A stretch of DNA of 51,401 nucleotides from Rhodoferax sp. (GTDB taxonomy: Bacteria; Pseudomonadota; Gammaproteobacteria; Burkholderiales; Burkholderiaceae_C). The stretch covers positions 1 through 51,401 of the forward strand of contig JAEUOX010000167.1 of the NCBI GenBank assembly GCA_016790475.1. Reading direction: 5' to 3'. Positions 22,412 through 31,339 of this stretch are shown in pieces. The notes below the pieces were generated by a model. It had not been told where the DNA came from. It did no database searches and saw only the letters and a list, made by a program, of their open reading frames with translations. Both the position numbers and the translations under genes were made by a program. Position 1 is the stretch's first letter. Every line of letters begins with the position of its first letter.

Positions 22412-22954
22412 TCAGTGGGACGGCCAGACGCCGGCGAGTTCGAGCTGCATCACGATCATGTTGACCAGCGTCGCCACCGAGGGGCGACCGGTCTCGATCG
22501 TGAAATGGGCGGTCTCCCGGTAGAGCGGATCGCGGATCGCGTACAGGTCCCGCAGGCGGGCCAGCGGATCGGCCACCTGCAGCAGCGGGCGGTTGCGGTC
22601 ATGCCGCAGGCGACGAAACAGTTCGTCCGGCGTGGACTTGAGGTAGACCACCTGGCTGCGCTCATGGAGCCGGCGCCGGCTGCCCGGCCGCAATACCGCG
22701 CCTCCGCCGGTGGACAGCACGGCACGGTCGGCCCGGCTGAGGTCGTCGATGACCGCCTCCTCGACATCGCGGAAGCTTTCCTCGCCCTCCTGCTCGAAGT
22801 ACTGCCGGATCGGGCAGCCCAGCCGCTGCTCGATGACATGGTCCGAGTCGACGAAGGGCATTGCCAGCCGGCGCGCGAGGTGGCGCCCGACCGTGGACTT
22901 GCCGGACCCGGGCAGGCCGATGAGACTGAGTATCACGGTGTCGATCCGGGCCAC
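22412..22954 (-). CDS. aroK: Shikimate kinase
   Basis: A 180-residue P-loop kinase that phosphorylates shikimate at O3. Walker A GLPGSGKS is at residues 13-20; the DSDHVIE segment supplies the magnesium/substrate Asp pair; FRDVEE holds the shikimate-binding Arg; the GGG motif is LSTGGGAVLRPGSR; the lid has FRRLRHDRNRPLL. Length is normal. It follows pilQ by 24 bases, the standard pil-aro arrangement, and ends 69 bases before the cyclase gene. Confidence 0.95.
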   Translation of the reverse strand: MARIDTVILSLIGLPGSGKSTVGRHLARRLAMPFVDSDHVIEQRLGCPIRQYFEQEGEESFRDVEEAVIDDLSRADRAVLSTGGGAVLRPGSRRRLHERSQVVYLKSTPDELFRRLRHDRNRPLLQVADPLARLRDLYAIRDPLYRETAHFTIETGRPSVATLVNMIVMQLELAGVWPSH

Positions 22955-22978
22955 CGTGGCAGGTGGCCGGATTCCCGG

Positions 22979-25096
22979 CTAGCGGCCCGCAGCGCGGTCC
23001 ACGATGGTCTTGGGCGTGATGAAGACCAGCATTTCCTGCTTGTTGGCGAGCCGCGACCGGGTCTTGAACAGGTTGCCGACCGCCGGCAGGTCGCCCAGCA
23101 CCGGAACCTTGGTCTCGCTGTCGGTCTCGGTGAGCTCGAAGATGCCGCCGATGACGACCGTGCCGCCGTTCTCGACCAGCACCTGGGTCTTGATGTGCTT
23201 CGTGTTGATCGCAAAGCCGGCTGCGGTCGATTGACCGACCGTGTCCTTGTTGACATCCAGATCGAGAATGATGTTGCCCTCGGGGGTGATCTGCGGCGTC
23301 ACTTCCAGTTTCAGGTTCGCCTTGCGGAAGGCGATCGACGTCGCGCCGCTGGACGTGGCCACCTGGTAGGGCAGCTCCGTGCCCTGCTCGATCAGCGCCT
23401 TGATCTGGTCGGCCGTCACGACGCGCGGGCTCGACACCACCTTGCCCTTGCCATCAGCCTCCAGGGCCTGCAGTTCCAGCGTCAGGAAGCGGTTCGCCGC
23501 GGAATTGAAGATCGACACCGCGAAGCTCGCCGGGCTGTAGCCCCCCTGCCCGACCGCCGGCAGGTTCACGAAGTTGTTCGACGTGGTGGCCGCGGCACCC
23601 TGGGTGTAGGTGCTGCCGAACGATGCATTCAGCGGGCTGCCATTGGCGCTGATCAGCTTGACGCCGCCCGCCGGATTGATGCCGCCGCCCAGCTTCACGC
23701 CCAGCGATTTGCCGAAGGTGTCGGACGCCTCGACGATCCGCGCCTCGATCAGCACCTGGCGCACCGGGATGTCGAGCTTGGCAATCAGCTGCTGCACCTG
23801 CTCCAGCTTGCTCGGGATGTCGGTGACGAACAACTGGTTGGTACGGTTCTCGGCGATCACACTGCCACGGGCGCTCAGGATCCGGCTGTTGGCGCCGCCG
23901 GGGCCGGCGCCGGACGCCGTCAGGTTGGCCGCGATTTCCGCCGCCTTGGTGTAGTTCATCTGGAACGACTGCGTGCGCAGCGGCTCCAGGTTCTGCAGCG
24001 CGGCTGCAGATTCCAGCTCCAGCTTCTCCTTGGCGTTGATCTCGTCCCGCGGCGCGATCCACAGCACGTTGCCGGTCTTGCGCATGCCGAGGCCCTTGGC
24101 CTGCAGGATGATGTCCAGCGCCTGGTCCCACGGGACATCCTGCAGGCGCAGCGTCACGGCGCCGGTGACCGAGTCGGAGGTGATGATGTTGAAGTTCGTG
24201 AAGTCGGCAATCACCTGCAGCAGCGAACGGACCTCGATGTTCTGGAAGTTCAGCGAGAGCTTCTGGCCGGTATAGCCGGGGCCCTGGGTCAGCTTGGTCG
24301 GGTCCACCTTCAGCGGCTTGATCTCGACGACGAACTGCTCGTCGCTCTGGTAGGCGCTGTGCACCCACTGGCCACGCGGCTCGATGACCATGCGCACCCG
24401 GTCACCGGTCTGGAAGGTGGTGACGGTCTGGACCGGCGTGCCGAAGTCCGACACGTCCAGCCGCCGCCGCAGCCCCTCGGGCAGTGCGGACTTCAGGAAC
24501 TCGACCACGACGTTCTGGCCCTGCACGCGCACATCGACGCCCACCTGGTTGCTGGGCAAAGCGACCACGATGCGACCGGCACCCTCCGCACCACGGCGGA
24601 AATCCAGATCCTTGATCGGCAGCGTATCGCGGTTGCGGCTTTCGGCGAAGGTCGGTGCGGCAGCGGCGGCCGGCGTGGTGGCCTGGGCCAACACCGCGTC
24701 CAGCACCACCAGCAGGGACTTGCCCTGCAACTGCGCCTTGTAGGCGGTGGGCTGCTTGAGGTTCAGCACGACCCGCGTGCGGTCGCCGGCCTGCACGACA
24801 CTGACGGAACGCAGATTGCCCTGGTTGATGTCGATCGTCGACCGGCCCATGCCGTTGGAGATGCCAGGGAAGTCGAGCGCGATGCGCGCCGGCGACTGGA
24901 TCGCGAAACCGGAGGGAACCGCCGTCAGCGGCTGCGAGAGATCGATGCGAATGACTTCGGAGCCGCCTTGCACCGAACCCGACACCGCTTCAATGGCCGT
25001 CTGCGCATGCGCCCAGACCGTGGCAACCGCCAGTGCCAGCCCCAGGAACAACTTCTTCCAGGGCGCTCGCGCCGACTCCATGCTCTGATATTTCAT
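22979..25096 (-). CDS. pilQ: Type IV pilus secretin PilQ
   Basis: A 705-residue outer-membrane secretin through which the type IV pilus exits. A signal peptide (KKLFLGLALAVATVWAHA) is followed by two AMIN-type beta domains (about 35-270), an N0/STN domain with LSLNFQNIEVRSLLQVIADFT and VTLRLQDVPWDQALDIIL, and the secretin core with VRQVLIEARIVEASDTFGKSLG, FLTLELQALEADGKGKVVSSPRVVTAD and the C-terminal VENGGTVVIGGIFE. The ATG overlaps the pilP stop by four bases. All expected domains are present. Confidence 0.96.
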   Translation of the reverse strand: MKYQSMESARAPWKKLFLGLALAVATVWAHAQTAIEAVSGSVQGGSEVIRIDLSQPLTAVPSGFAIQSPARIALDFPGISNGMGRSTIDINQGNLRSVSVVQAGDRTRVVLNLKQPTAYKAQLQGKSLLVVLDAVLAQATTPAAAAAPTFAESRNRDTLPIKDLDFRRGAEGAGRIVVALPSNQVGVDVRVQGQNVVVEFLKSALPEGLRRRLDVSDFGTPVQTVTTFQTGDRVRMVIEPRGQWVHSAYQSDEQFVVEIKPLKVDPTKLTQGPGYTGQKLSLNFQNIEVRSLLQVIADFTNFNIITSDSVTGAVTLRLQDVPWDQALDIILQAKGLGMRKTGNVLWIAPRDEINAKEKLELESAAALQNLEPLRTQSFQMNYTKAAEIAANLTASGAGPGGANSRILSARGSVIAENRTNQLFVTDIPSKLEQVQQLIAKLDIPVRQVLIEARIVEASDTFGKSLGVKLGGGINPAGGVKLISANGSPLNASFGSTYTQGAAATTSNNFVNLPAVGQGGYSPASFAVSIFNSAANRFLTLELQALEADGKGKVVSSPRVVTADQIKALIEQGTELPYQVATSSGATSIAFRKANLKLEVTPQITPEGNIILDLDVNKDTVGQSTAAGFAINTKHIKTQVLVENGGTVVIGGIFELTETDSETKVPVLGDLPAVGNLFKTRSRLANKQEMLVFITPKTIVDRAAGR

Positions 25097-25635
25097 TTCG
25101 ACCTCTCTTGAAGTTGCAGTGAAGCTGTGCGTTCAATCCACTCGCCCACAGCGTCTTGCACGATTTCTCGCAGGGCAACCTCTGTCTCGCTGATTTTTGT
25201 AACGCGTCCAAAATTCTGGCCCAGGTAGTCCCCCGGGCGCACCTGGTAGAGCAGGTTGTTGACACGCACCAGAGCCACCGGCTTGCCGGCCTGGTTCATG
25301 CTGCCGACCAGGGCCATTGCATCCAGCGGGAAGGCCTCCAGTGGCTGCTTGCGCCGCGCCAGCTCCGGGGCCACCAGCGCGGCATTGGACACTGCCTGCA
25401 CGCCGTCGCGCTTGAGCGCCACGGCCAGCTTTTCCTTGTTGAAGGGTTCCAGCGCATCTGTCAGGCCATAGGCCACGGGCTTGAACACCTTGGGCTCCGG
25501 GATTGGCACCACTTTGGGCCGGGTCATCCCCCGCTGCGAAGCCATCCACTGCTGCAGTTCGTCGCTGTTGGAGCCGCCGCAGGCCGCCAGGGAGGCTGCA
25601 ACCAGCAGCAGCGCGGCGAGTCGAAGGCCGGTCAT
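25093..25635 (-). CDS. pilP: Type IV pilus lipoprotein PilP
   Basis: A 180-residue inner-membrane lipoprotein: signal sequence with lipobox LAAC, Cys19 lipidated, followed by DELQQWMASQRGMTRPKV, the usual PilP start. The C-terminal HMA-like domain includes FPLDAMALVGSMNQAGKPVALVRV and YLGQNFGRVTKISETEVALREIVQD. PilP bridges the PilNO dimer to PilQ. Both ends overlap neighbours by four bases (pilO upstream, pilQ downstream). Confidence 0.94.
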   Translation of the reverse strand: MTGLRLAALLLVAASLAACGGSNSDELQQWMASQRGMTRPKVVPIPEPKVFKPVAYGLTDALEPFNKEKLAVALKRDGVQAVSNAALVAPELARRKQPLEAFPLDAMALVGSMNQAGKPVALVRVNNLLYQVRPGDYLGQNFGRVTKISETEVALREIVQDAVGEWIERTASLQLQERSK

Positions 25636-26300
25636 TTCTTCGCTCCTGTGGTGACCTTGCGTTGCGCGGCGACTTCCTGGCTGTCCAGGTAGCGGAAGGT
25701 CTTGGCGGTCGCGTCCATCGTCAGCGTACCGTCGGCACGCGGCACGATCGTCAGGTTGTTCAGCGTGACGATGCGCGACAGGTTCGCGATGTCCGACGCA
25801 AAGGAGCCGATGTCGTGGTACTTGCCGGCGACACGCAAGGTGATCGGCAGTTCGGCGTAGTAGTCCCGCACCGCGATCTGGCCCGGCCGGAACAGGTCAA
25901 ACTGCAGGCTACGGCCCAGGCCGGCCTGGTTGATGTCGGACAGAAGCGCGTCCATCTCCGCCTTGCTGGGCAGCTGCTTCTCCAGCTGCGTGACGTACTG
26001 CAGCACCTGTTCGCGCTGCTTCTTGAGCACATCGAGATTCACCGCCTTGACGAGCTTGGCAGAGTAGTCGGCGCGCAAAGTCACCTCCTTGGCCCGCTCG
26101 GCCTCCAGCTCGTCCTGCGAGGAGCTCAGCCAGGCAAACCACAGGCCTGCGACCACGGCGACGGTGATCGCCAGCAGAAAGGTGTAGCGCGGCACGGCCG
26201 GCCACACCGAGGGGTCTTTCGGGTCCAGGTTGCGGAACTGACCGACCAGCCGGGCCTGCAGCGCCGGGAAGTCGATGGACATCTTGGGTTTGGTTGCCAT
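25632..26300 (-). CDS. pilO: Type IV pilus assembly protein PilO
   Basis: A 222-residue inner-membrane protein with one N-terminal transmembrane helix (YTFLLAITVAVVAGLWFAWL), a coiled coil and a ferredoxin-like C-terminal domain. The start segment ALQARLVGQFRNLDPKDPSVWPAVPRY and FDLFRPGQIAVRDYYAELPITLRVAGKYHDIGSFASDIANLSRIVTL are typical of PilO. It pairs with PilN as the periplasmic alignment scaffold. It begins 12 bases after pilN. Confidence 0.95.
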   Translation of the reverse strand: MATKPKMSIDFPALQARLVGQFRNLDPKDPSVWPAVPRYTFLLAITVAVVAGLWFAWLSSSQDELEAERAKEVTLRADYSAKLVKAVNLDVLKKQREQVLQYVTQLEKQLPSKAEMDALLSDINQAGLGRSLQFDLFRPGQIAVRDYYAELPITLRVAGKYHDIGSFASDIANLSRIVTLNNLTIVPRADGTLTMDATAKTFRYLDSQEVAAQRKVTTGAKK

Positions 26301-26312
26301 GTCGACTGCCTG

Positions 26313-27026
26313 CTATTTCTTGACGGGTACCACCGGCGCCGCACCCGCGGAGACCGCCACCGCCGCTGGCACTGCCGCCACCGCAACGGCCGCCGGGGCC
26401 GGTGCGGCCGCTGCCGCGCTGGCCGCGCCCGCCGGCGGGCGGGCAGCCGCAGCCTTTTCTGCCTCGCTGGCACGCATCAGCTGGAAGCGCATCGTGAAGT
26501 TCGACACCCGACGCGACTCCCGGGGGTTCAGCGCCACGGCGCCCGCGACGATCTCGACCAGCTCCGGACGGGAAAACCAGGGGGTCCCGGAGGACAGGTT
26601 GCGCAGCAGGTCCGACACCCGGTCGTTGGACTGGGCGACGCCCTGGATCGTCACGACCTGGTTGAGCTGGCGCATGCTCTGGATATAGACACCGTCCGGC
26701 AACTGGCGCGACATCTCGGTCAGCAGATGGACCGGCACGTTGCGGTCGGCCTGCAGGTCCTCGACCGCCTGCTGGCGCGCCCGCAGCCCGGCAATCTCGG
26801 ACTCCAGGCTGGCGATGTCCTTGATCTGGCTCTCGAGTTTCGTGATCTCGGACTTCAGCAGCTGGTTGCGGCCCTGCTGCTCGGAAATGCGGGCCTGGTA
26901 CCACAGGAACACGGCACCGGCGATGAGGCCACCCAGCAGGAAGGCCAGGCCCATGCTCACATTGAACAGGTCCCGCCGCTGCTTGCGGGCGGCTTCCCGG
27001 TGGGGAAGTAGATTGATCAGGATCAC
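26313..27026 (-). CDS. pilN: Type IV pilus assembly protein PilN
   Basis: A 237-residue inner-membrane protein. The cytoplasmic start ILINLLPHREAARKQRR is the conserved INLLP motif that binds PilM; one transmembrane helix follows, then a coiled coil and a ferredoxin-like domain ending near FTMRFQLMRA. The last 45 or so residues are an alanine-, valine- and proline-rich tail (from about AAARPPAG to the end), making the protein longer than most PilN. The ATG overlaps the pilM stop by four bases. Confidence 0.95.
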   Translation of the reverse strand: MILINLLPHREAARKQRRDLFNVSMGLAFLLGGLIAGAVFLWYQARISEQQGRNQLLKSEITKLESQIKDIASLESEIAGLRARQQAVEDLQADRNVPVHLLTEMSRQLPDGVYIQSMRQLNQVVTIQGVAQSNDRVSDLLRNLSSGTPWFSRPELVEIVAGAVALNPRESRRVSNFTMRFQLMRASEAEKAAAARPPAGAASAAAAAPAPAAVAVAAVPAAVAVSAGAAPVVPVKK

Positions 27027-28102
27027 GGCTGGAACCTCCGCAAGGCCAGGCCGCAGGACGTCAGGTAGGACGGTGCCTCACGGGTCATCTTCTTGAGGCG
27101 CACGCCGTCGCCGATCTCCATGCCGTCGAACGGGTTCACCAGGCTGCAGCTGAAGGAGGTCTGCTTGGTCACCGCGGCCGTGAGACCCGGCAGGGCCGCC
27201 GAGCCGCCGGCCAGCATGATGTGGTCGACCTTGTTGTGCGGCGTGCTGGTGAAGAAGAACTGCAGCGCACGCGCGATTTCCTGCACCATGCTGTCGACAA
27301 AGGGGCGCAGCACGCTGGATTCATAGTCGTCCGGGAGCTCGCCACTGCGCTTCTTGCTCTCGGCTTCCTCGCTCGAGAAGCCGTACTGGCGCACGATCAG
27401 CTGGGTCAGCTGGGCCCCGCCGAACGCCTGGTCCCGGTCGTAGAGCACTTCGTCGTCGCGGATGACCTGCATGCTGGTCGTCAGCGCGCCGACCTCGAAC
27501 AGCGCCACGATGGTGCCCACGCCCTTGTTCGGCAGGCTCTGGATCAGCCGCGACGTGGCGAGGCGGGATGCATAGGACTCGACATCCACGACGACCGGCT
27601 TCAGGCCGGCCGCCTCGGCCAGGCCCTGGATGTCCTGGACCTTCTCGCGGCGGGAGGCGGCGATCAGGACGTCCAGGTCCCCCACGGAGGCGGTACTGGG
27701 GCCAACGACGCAGAAATCCAGGCTGACCTCGTCCAGCGGAAACGGGATGTACTGGTTTGCTTCCGCCTCGACCTGGACCTCGAGTTCCTGGTCACTCAGC
27801 CCGCCTGGCAACACGATGCGTTTGGTAATCACCGCCGAGGGCGGCAGTGCCATGGCCACATTGCGGGTCTTGGTGCCGCTCTTCTTGACCAGGCGCCGTA
27901 CGGCTTCGGCGACCTCGTCAAACTTCTCGACATTGCCATCGGTGATCCAGCCTCGCTCCAGGGGCTCGATCGCGCAGCGCTCAAGCACCAGGTTGCCTGC
28001 TTTGTCCCGTCCCAATTCGACCAGCTTGACACTGGACGAACTGACGTCCAGACCCAGCAAGGGCGCAGGCTGACGACTAAACAACGACCCCAAAGAGATC
28101 AA
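27023..28102 (-). CDS. pilM: Type IV pilus assembly ATPase-like protein PilM
   Basis: A 359-residue actin/FtsA-like cytoplasmic protein. The nucleotide-binding segments are LLGLDVSSSSVKLVELG near the start and VDHIMLAGGSAALPGL near the end; YIPFPLDEVSLDF is the PilM signature. The start is a TTG at 28102, chosen because the SD-like AGGGGA is six bases upstream and the protein then begins MISLGSLFSRQ as in relatives; no in-frame ATG exists before the next upstream stop. First gene of the pilMNOPQ run; divergent from PBP1A. Confidence 0.94.
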   Translation of the reverse strand: MISLGSLFSRQPAPLLGLDVSSSSVKLVELGRDKAGNLVLERCAIEPLERGWITDGNVEKFDEVAEAVRRLVKKSGTKTRNVAMALPPSAVITKRIVLPGGLSDQELEVQVEAEANQYIPFPLDEVSLDFCVVGPSTASVGDLDVLIAASRREKVQDIQGLAEAAGLKPVVVDVESYASRLATSRLIQSLPNKGVGTIVALFEVGALTTSMQVIRDDEVLYDRDQAFGGAQLTQLIVRQYGFSSEEAESKKRSGELPDDYESSVLRPFVDSMVQEIARALQFFFTSTPHNKVDHIMLAGGSAALPGLTAAVTKQTSFSCSLVNPFDGMEIGDGVRLKKMTREAPSYLTSCGLALRRFQP

Positions 28103-28371
28103 GGCAATCCCCTGAAACAGGCCGATACAAGACCGGCATAACTTAAGAATTCACTTGAATGCTATCAGTAAGCTCCTTGTCCCGCATAGGTTTTTCCCCA
28201 TTTTGCGAGTTCCGAGCGTTGCCAAAAGCAGACATTCGATGGTGCAGAACCAAGGCTAGCAGGAAAACGGCGGGCCGGCCACATCGCTACCATTGCGCTA
28301 CCCGTCTGCCGGTTTGACTATTTGGCGAAGTCGGCATTTTTATACTTCCGGCCCGCCTGCGACCCACCACC
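28103..28371. promoter_or_regulatory. Divergent pilM/ponA intergenic region with candidate PBP1A promoter
   Basis: This 269-base region is more AT-rich than its surroundings. For the plus-strand gene, TTGACT (28314-28319) lies upstream of TATACT (28341-28346) and of TTTTTA (28337-28342, spacing 17); one of these is likely the -10. No clear ribosome site precedes the ATG at 28372. For pilM only the AGGGGA ribosome site (28108-28113, minus strand) is clear; its promoter could not be fixed. Confidence 0.4.
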
Positions 28372-30786
28372 ATGCCCCGAAATTCACCGCCGTCCGGCTC
28401 CGCTGACTCGCCCGGCGGCACCGGAGAGCGCCCGCCCGCGCGCCGCAGCCCCTGGTGGCTGCGGGCCCTCTACGCCACGCTGGGCCTGGCCGTTGCCGGT
28501 GCGCTGTCGCTGGCCATGGTGATCGGCATTGCGCTGGCGATGGCCTTCCCCAACCTGCCGGACATCTCCGACCTGTCGGATTACAGACCCATCCTGCCGC
28601 TGCGCGTGTTCTCTGCCGACGGCGTGCTGATCGGCGAGTTCGGCGAGGAACGCCGCAACCTGACCCGGCTCAAGGACATCCCGAAGGCCATGACCGACGC
28701 GGTGCTGGCCGGCGAGGATGCCCGCTTCTACGAGCACGGGGGCGTCGACTACAAGGGCATGGTGCGCGCCGGCCTGGCCAATCTGGGCAATGTCAAGAGC
28801 CAGGGCGGCTCGACCATCACGATGCAGGTCGCCCGGAATGTGTACCTGTCTTCCGAGAAGACCTACACGCGCAAGATCTACGAGGTGCTGCTGACCTTCA
28901 AGATGGAGCACCTGCTGACGAAGGACCAGATCCTCGAGATCTACATGAACCAGATCTTCCTGGGGCAGCGGGCCTACGGCTTCGCGGCCGCCAGCGAGGC
29001 CTATTTCGACAAGCCGCTCAAGAACATCACGATCGCCGAGGCGGCCATGCTGGCCGGCCTGCCCAAGGCGCCGGGCACCAACAACCCGATCCGCAATCCG
29101 AAGCGGGCGCGCGCGCGCCAGCTCTATATCCTGGACCGGATGGAGGAGAACGGCTTCATCACCGCCGCCCAGGCCCAGGCGGCCCGGGACGAGAAGCTCA
29201 AACTGCGTGGCAGCACCGACACCCAGCGCACCCACGCCGAATATGTGGCGGAGACGGTGCGCCAGCTGATGTTTGCCCAGTATGGCAACGAGACCTACAC
29301 CCGCGGCCTGAATGTCTACACCACGGTCAAGGCTGCCGACCAGGAGGCCGCCTACCGGGCCCTGCGCCGCGGCATCATGGATTTCGAGCGCCGCCAGATC
29401 TACCGCGGCCCCGAGAAGTTCATCACGCTGCCGACCACGCAACCGGAGATGGATGACGCGATCGACGCGGTACTCGACGAGCACCCGGACAACGGCGATG
29501 TCCTGTCCGCCGTCGTGCTGGAGGCCGACGCCCGAATGATCCGCGCGGTCCGGCAGAACGCCGAAGTGGTCGAAATCACCGGCGAGGGGCTCAAGGCGGC
29601 GCAATCCGGGCTCAGCGACAAGGCCCAGCCGAACATCCGCATCCGGCCTGGCGCGGTGATCCGGGTCGCCCGCACCCCCAAGGGCACCTGGGAGATCACG
29701 CAGTTGCCGGAGGTCGAGGGCGCCTTTGTCGCGATCGACCCGGGCACCGGTGCGATCCGGGCGATGGTCGGCGGCTTCGACTACGACAAGAACAAGTTCA
29801 ACCATGTGACGCAGGCCTGGCGGCAGCCGGGCTCCAGCTTCAAGCCCTTCATCTATTCCGCGGCGCTGGAGAAGGGATTCACGCCGGCCACGGTGGTCAA
29901 CGATGCGCCGCTGTTCTTCGATGCCGGGGTGACCGGCGGTCAGCCCTGGGAGCCGAAGAACTACGACGGCAAGTTCGACGGGCCGATGACGCTGCGCACC
30001 GGCCTGGCGCGCTCGAAGAACATGGTGTCGATCCGCATCCTGCAGGCGATCGGCCCGCAGTACGCGCGCGAGTGGGCCACCCGCTTCGGCTTCGACGAGG
30101 AAAAGCATCTGCCCTACCTCACGATGGCGCTGGGCGCCGGATCGGTCACGCCGATGCAGATGGCCACCGCCTATGCGGTGTTCGCCAACGGCGGCTACCG
30201 CGTCAATCCCTGGGTCATCGCGCGTGTCACCGAGCAGTCCGGCCGCACGCTGCTGGAAACCCGGCCGCAGCCGCTGGACGAGTCGATGCGGGCGATCGAT
30301 GCCCGCAATGCCTTCGTGATGAACAGCCTGCTGCAGGAGGTCACCCGCTCCGGCACGGCCGCACGCGCGCAGGGCACGCTCAAGCGCAGCGACCTGTTCG
30401 GCAAGACCGGCACGACCAACGATGCGATGGACGCCTGGTTCGCCGGCTTCCAGCCCGGGCTGGCGGCAGTCACCTGGATCGGCTATGACACGCCCCGCAA
30501 GATGGGCAGCAGCGCCCAGGAGACCGGTGGCGGCCTGAGCCTGCCGGTGTGGATCAGCTACATGGAGCATGCCCTGAAGGGCGTGCCGGTGGTGCAGTAC
30601 ACGCCGCCGGAGGGCGTCGTCAACATCGGTGGCGAGTGGTACTACGACGAGTTTGCGCGGGGAGGCGGCGTCAGCAGCGTCGGCATGGACGACAACGGCC
30701 ACCCGGGCAAGACCACACCGGCAGACCCGTCCGTGCTGCCGCCGGGCGACGAGAAGCGCCGGATCCTCGACCTGTTCCGGAACTGA
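28372..30786 (+). CDS. mrcA: Penicillin-binding protein 1A, bifunctional
   Basis: An 804-residue class A PBP that polymerises glycan strands and cross-links peptides in the periplasm. After a cytoplasmic tail there is one transmembrane helix (about residues 31-60). The glycosyltransferase 51 domain has catalytic Glu115 in LAGEDARFYEHGGVDY and QGGSTITMQVARN. An OB-like insert precedes the transpeptidase, which has S488-x-x-K491 (QPGSSFKPF), SKN at 548-550 and KTG at 678-680 (FGKTGTTNDAMDAW). It is divergent from pilM, the standard neighbour, and ends four bases from the cyaY stop. Sometimes named ponA. Confidence 0.96.
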   Translation: MPRNSPPSGSADSPGGTGERPPARRSPWWLRALYATLGLAVAGALSLAMVIGIALAMAFPNLPDISDLSDYRPILPLRVFSADGVLIGEFGEERRNLTRLKDIPKAMTDAVLAGEDARFYEHGGVDYKGMVRAGLANLGNVKSQGGSTITMQVARNVYLSSEKTYTRKIYEVLLTFKMEHLLTKDQILEIYMNQIFLGQRAYGFAAASEAYFDKPLKNITIAEAAMLAGLPKAPGTNNPIRNPKRARARQLYILDRMEENGFITAAQAQAARDEKLKLRGSTDTQRTHAEYVAETVRQLMFAQYGNETYTRGLNVYTTVKAADQEAAYRALRRGIMDFERRQIYRGPEKFITLPTTQPEMDDAIDAVLDEHPDNGDVLSAVVLEADARMIRAVRQNAEVVEITGEGLKAAQSGLSDKAQPNIRIRPGAVIRVARTPKGTWEITQLPEVEGAFVAIDPGTGAIRAMVGGFDYDKNKFNHVTQAWRQPGSSFKPFIYSAALEKGFTPATVVNDAPLFFDAGVTGGQPWEPKNYDGKFDGPMTLRTGLARSKNMVSIRILQAIGPQYAREWATRFGFDEEKHLPYLTMALGAGSVTPMQMATAYAVFANGGYRVNPWVIARVTEQSGRTLLETRPQPLDESMRAIDARNAFVMNSLLQEVTRSGTAARAQGTLKRSDLFGKTGTTNDAMDAWFAGFQPGLAAVTWIGYDTPRKMGSSAQETGGGLSLPVWISYMEHALKGVPVVQYTPPEGVVNIGGEWYYDEFARGGGVSSVGMDDNGHPGKTTPADPSVLPPGDEKRRILDLFRN

Positions 30787-30790
30787 CGCG

Positions 30791-31120
30791 TCAGCCGGCG
30801 AAACGCAAGGGCTGGCCGGCCTGCGTGCTGGCCTCGCCGGACAGCCGCTCGTAGAACTCGCCCTGGCCCTTGGTATCGACCCATTGCCGGCCGTCATGGC
30901 GGAAATGGAACCCGCCTGCCCGGGAGGCCAGCCAGATCTCGTGCAGCGGCTTCTGCAGGTTGACGACGATCTGGCTGCGGTTTGCAAAGACCAGCGTCAC
31001 CATGCCGCCGACACGCTGGTTGTCGATGTCGGCATCGGTCTGCTCGTTGATCTGGTCGCAACAGCGTTCGATCGATCGAAGCACCGCCTCCGCCTGGTCC
31101 ATGAATTCAAGGTCGGTCAT
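30791..31120 (-). CDS. cyaY: Frataxin-like iron donor CyaY
   Basis: A 109-residue frataxin homologue. The acidic first helix ([24 protein letters not shown]) and the sheet segments [27 protein letters not shown] and [15 protein letters not shown] match CyaY, which binds iron and regulates Fe-S cluster assembly. The ATG at 31120 was chosen as the family start; an upstream in-frame Met would run through the lptM start. A minus-strand TAGAAT (complement of 31154-31159) with GCGACA 17 bases upstream, both inside lptM, is a likely promoter. Confidence 0.93.
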   Translation of the reverse strand: MTDLEFMDQAEAVLRSIERCCDQINEQTDADIDNQRVGGMVTLVFANRSQIVVNLQKPLHEIWLASRAGGFHFRHDGRQWVDTKGQGEFYERLSGEASTQAGQPLRFAG

Positions 31121-31159
31121 TACAATTTCACCATGTCGATCGCGCCATTCCAAATTCTA
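31121..31159. promoter_or_regulatory. Overlapping divergent promoters for cyaY and lptM-lysA
   Basis: Only 12 bases separate the two start codons. On the plus strand TACAAT (31121-31126) places the expected transcription start at about 31133, the A of the lptM ATG, so the lptM-lysA message could be leaderless; the -35 is weak. On the minus strand TAGAAT (complement of 31154-31159) with GCGACA 17 bases before it would give a cyaY leader of about 27 bases that begins inside lptM. Confidence 0.4.
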
Positions 31160-31339
31160 GTCAGGGCCATTGTCCTTGTCGCCAGTGCGGCGGCCCTGCT
31201 CGGCTGCGGCCAGAAGGGCGCGCTGGTGCTGCCCACCGAGCCGGCCGCGGCGCAGCGCGCCACGCTGCAGCAAAGCATGCAGCCGGGCGGCATGGCAGCG
31301 CCTCCGGCTGCGGCCGCCTCCGCTGGGCACCGCCCATGA
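31133..31339 (+). CDS. lptM: Small lipoprotein LptM (YifL-like)
   Basis: A 68-residue lipoprotein. The signal sequence ends in LLGC with Cys25 as the lipidation site, followed by the family motif [11 protein letters not shown]. The tail is Gln/Ala/Pro-rich and unconserved. LptM assists disulfide maturation of the LptDE translocon in the outer membrane. The conserved position between cyaY and lysA supports the call. Its stop overlaps the lysA start by four bases (ATGA). No ribosome-binding site is visible, consistent with a leaderless message. Confidence 0.85.
   Translation: MSIAPFQILVRAIVLVASAAALLGCGQKGALVLPTEPAAAQRATLQQSMQPGGMAAPPAAAASAGHRP

Noticed and set aside
19298-25111. Open frame of almost 6 kb on the plus strand opposite the cyclase, aroK and pilQ
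   Set aside because: It spans several real genes on the other strand and shows no family motif; a frame artefact of high GC at the third codon base.
28384-30987. Open frame on the minus strand opposite PBP1A
   Set aside because: Antisense artefact; PBP1A motifs are all on the plus strand.
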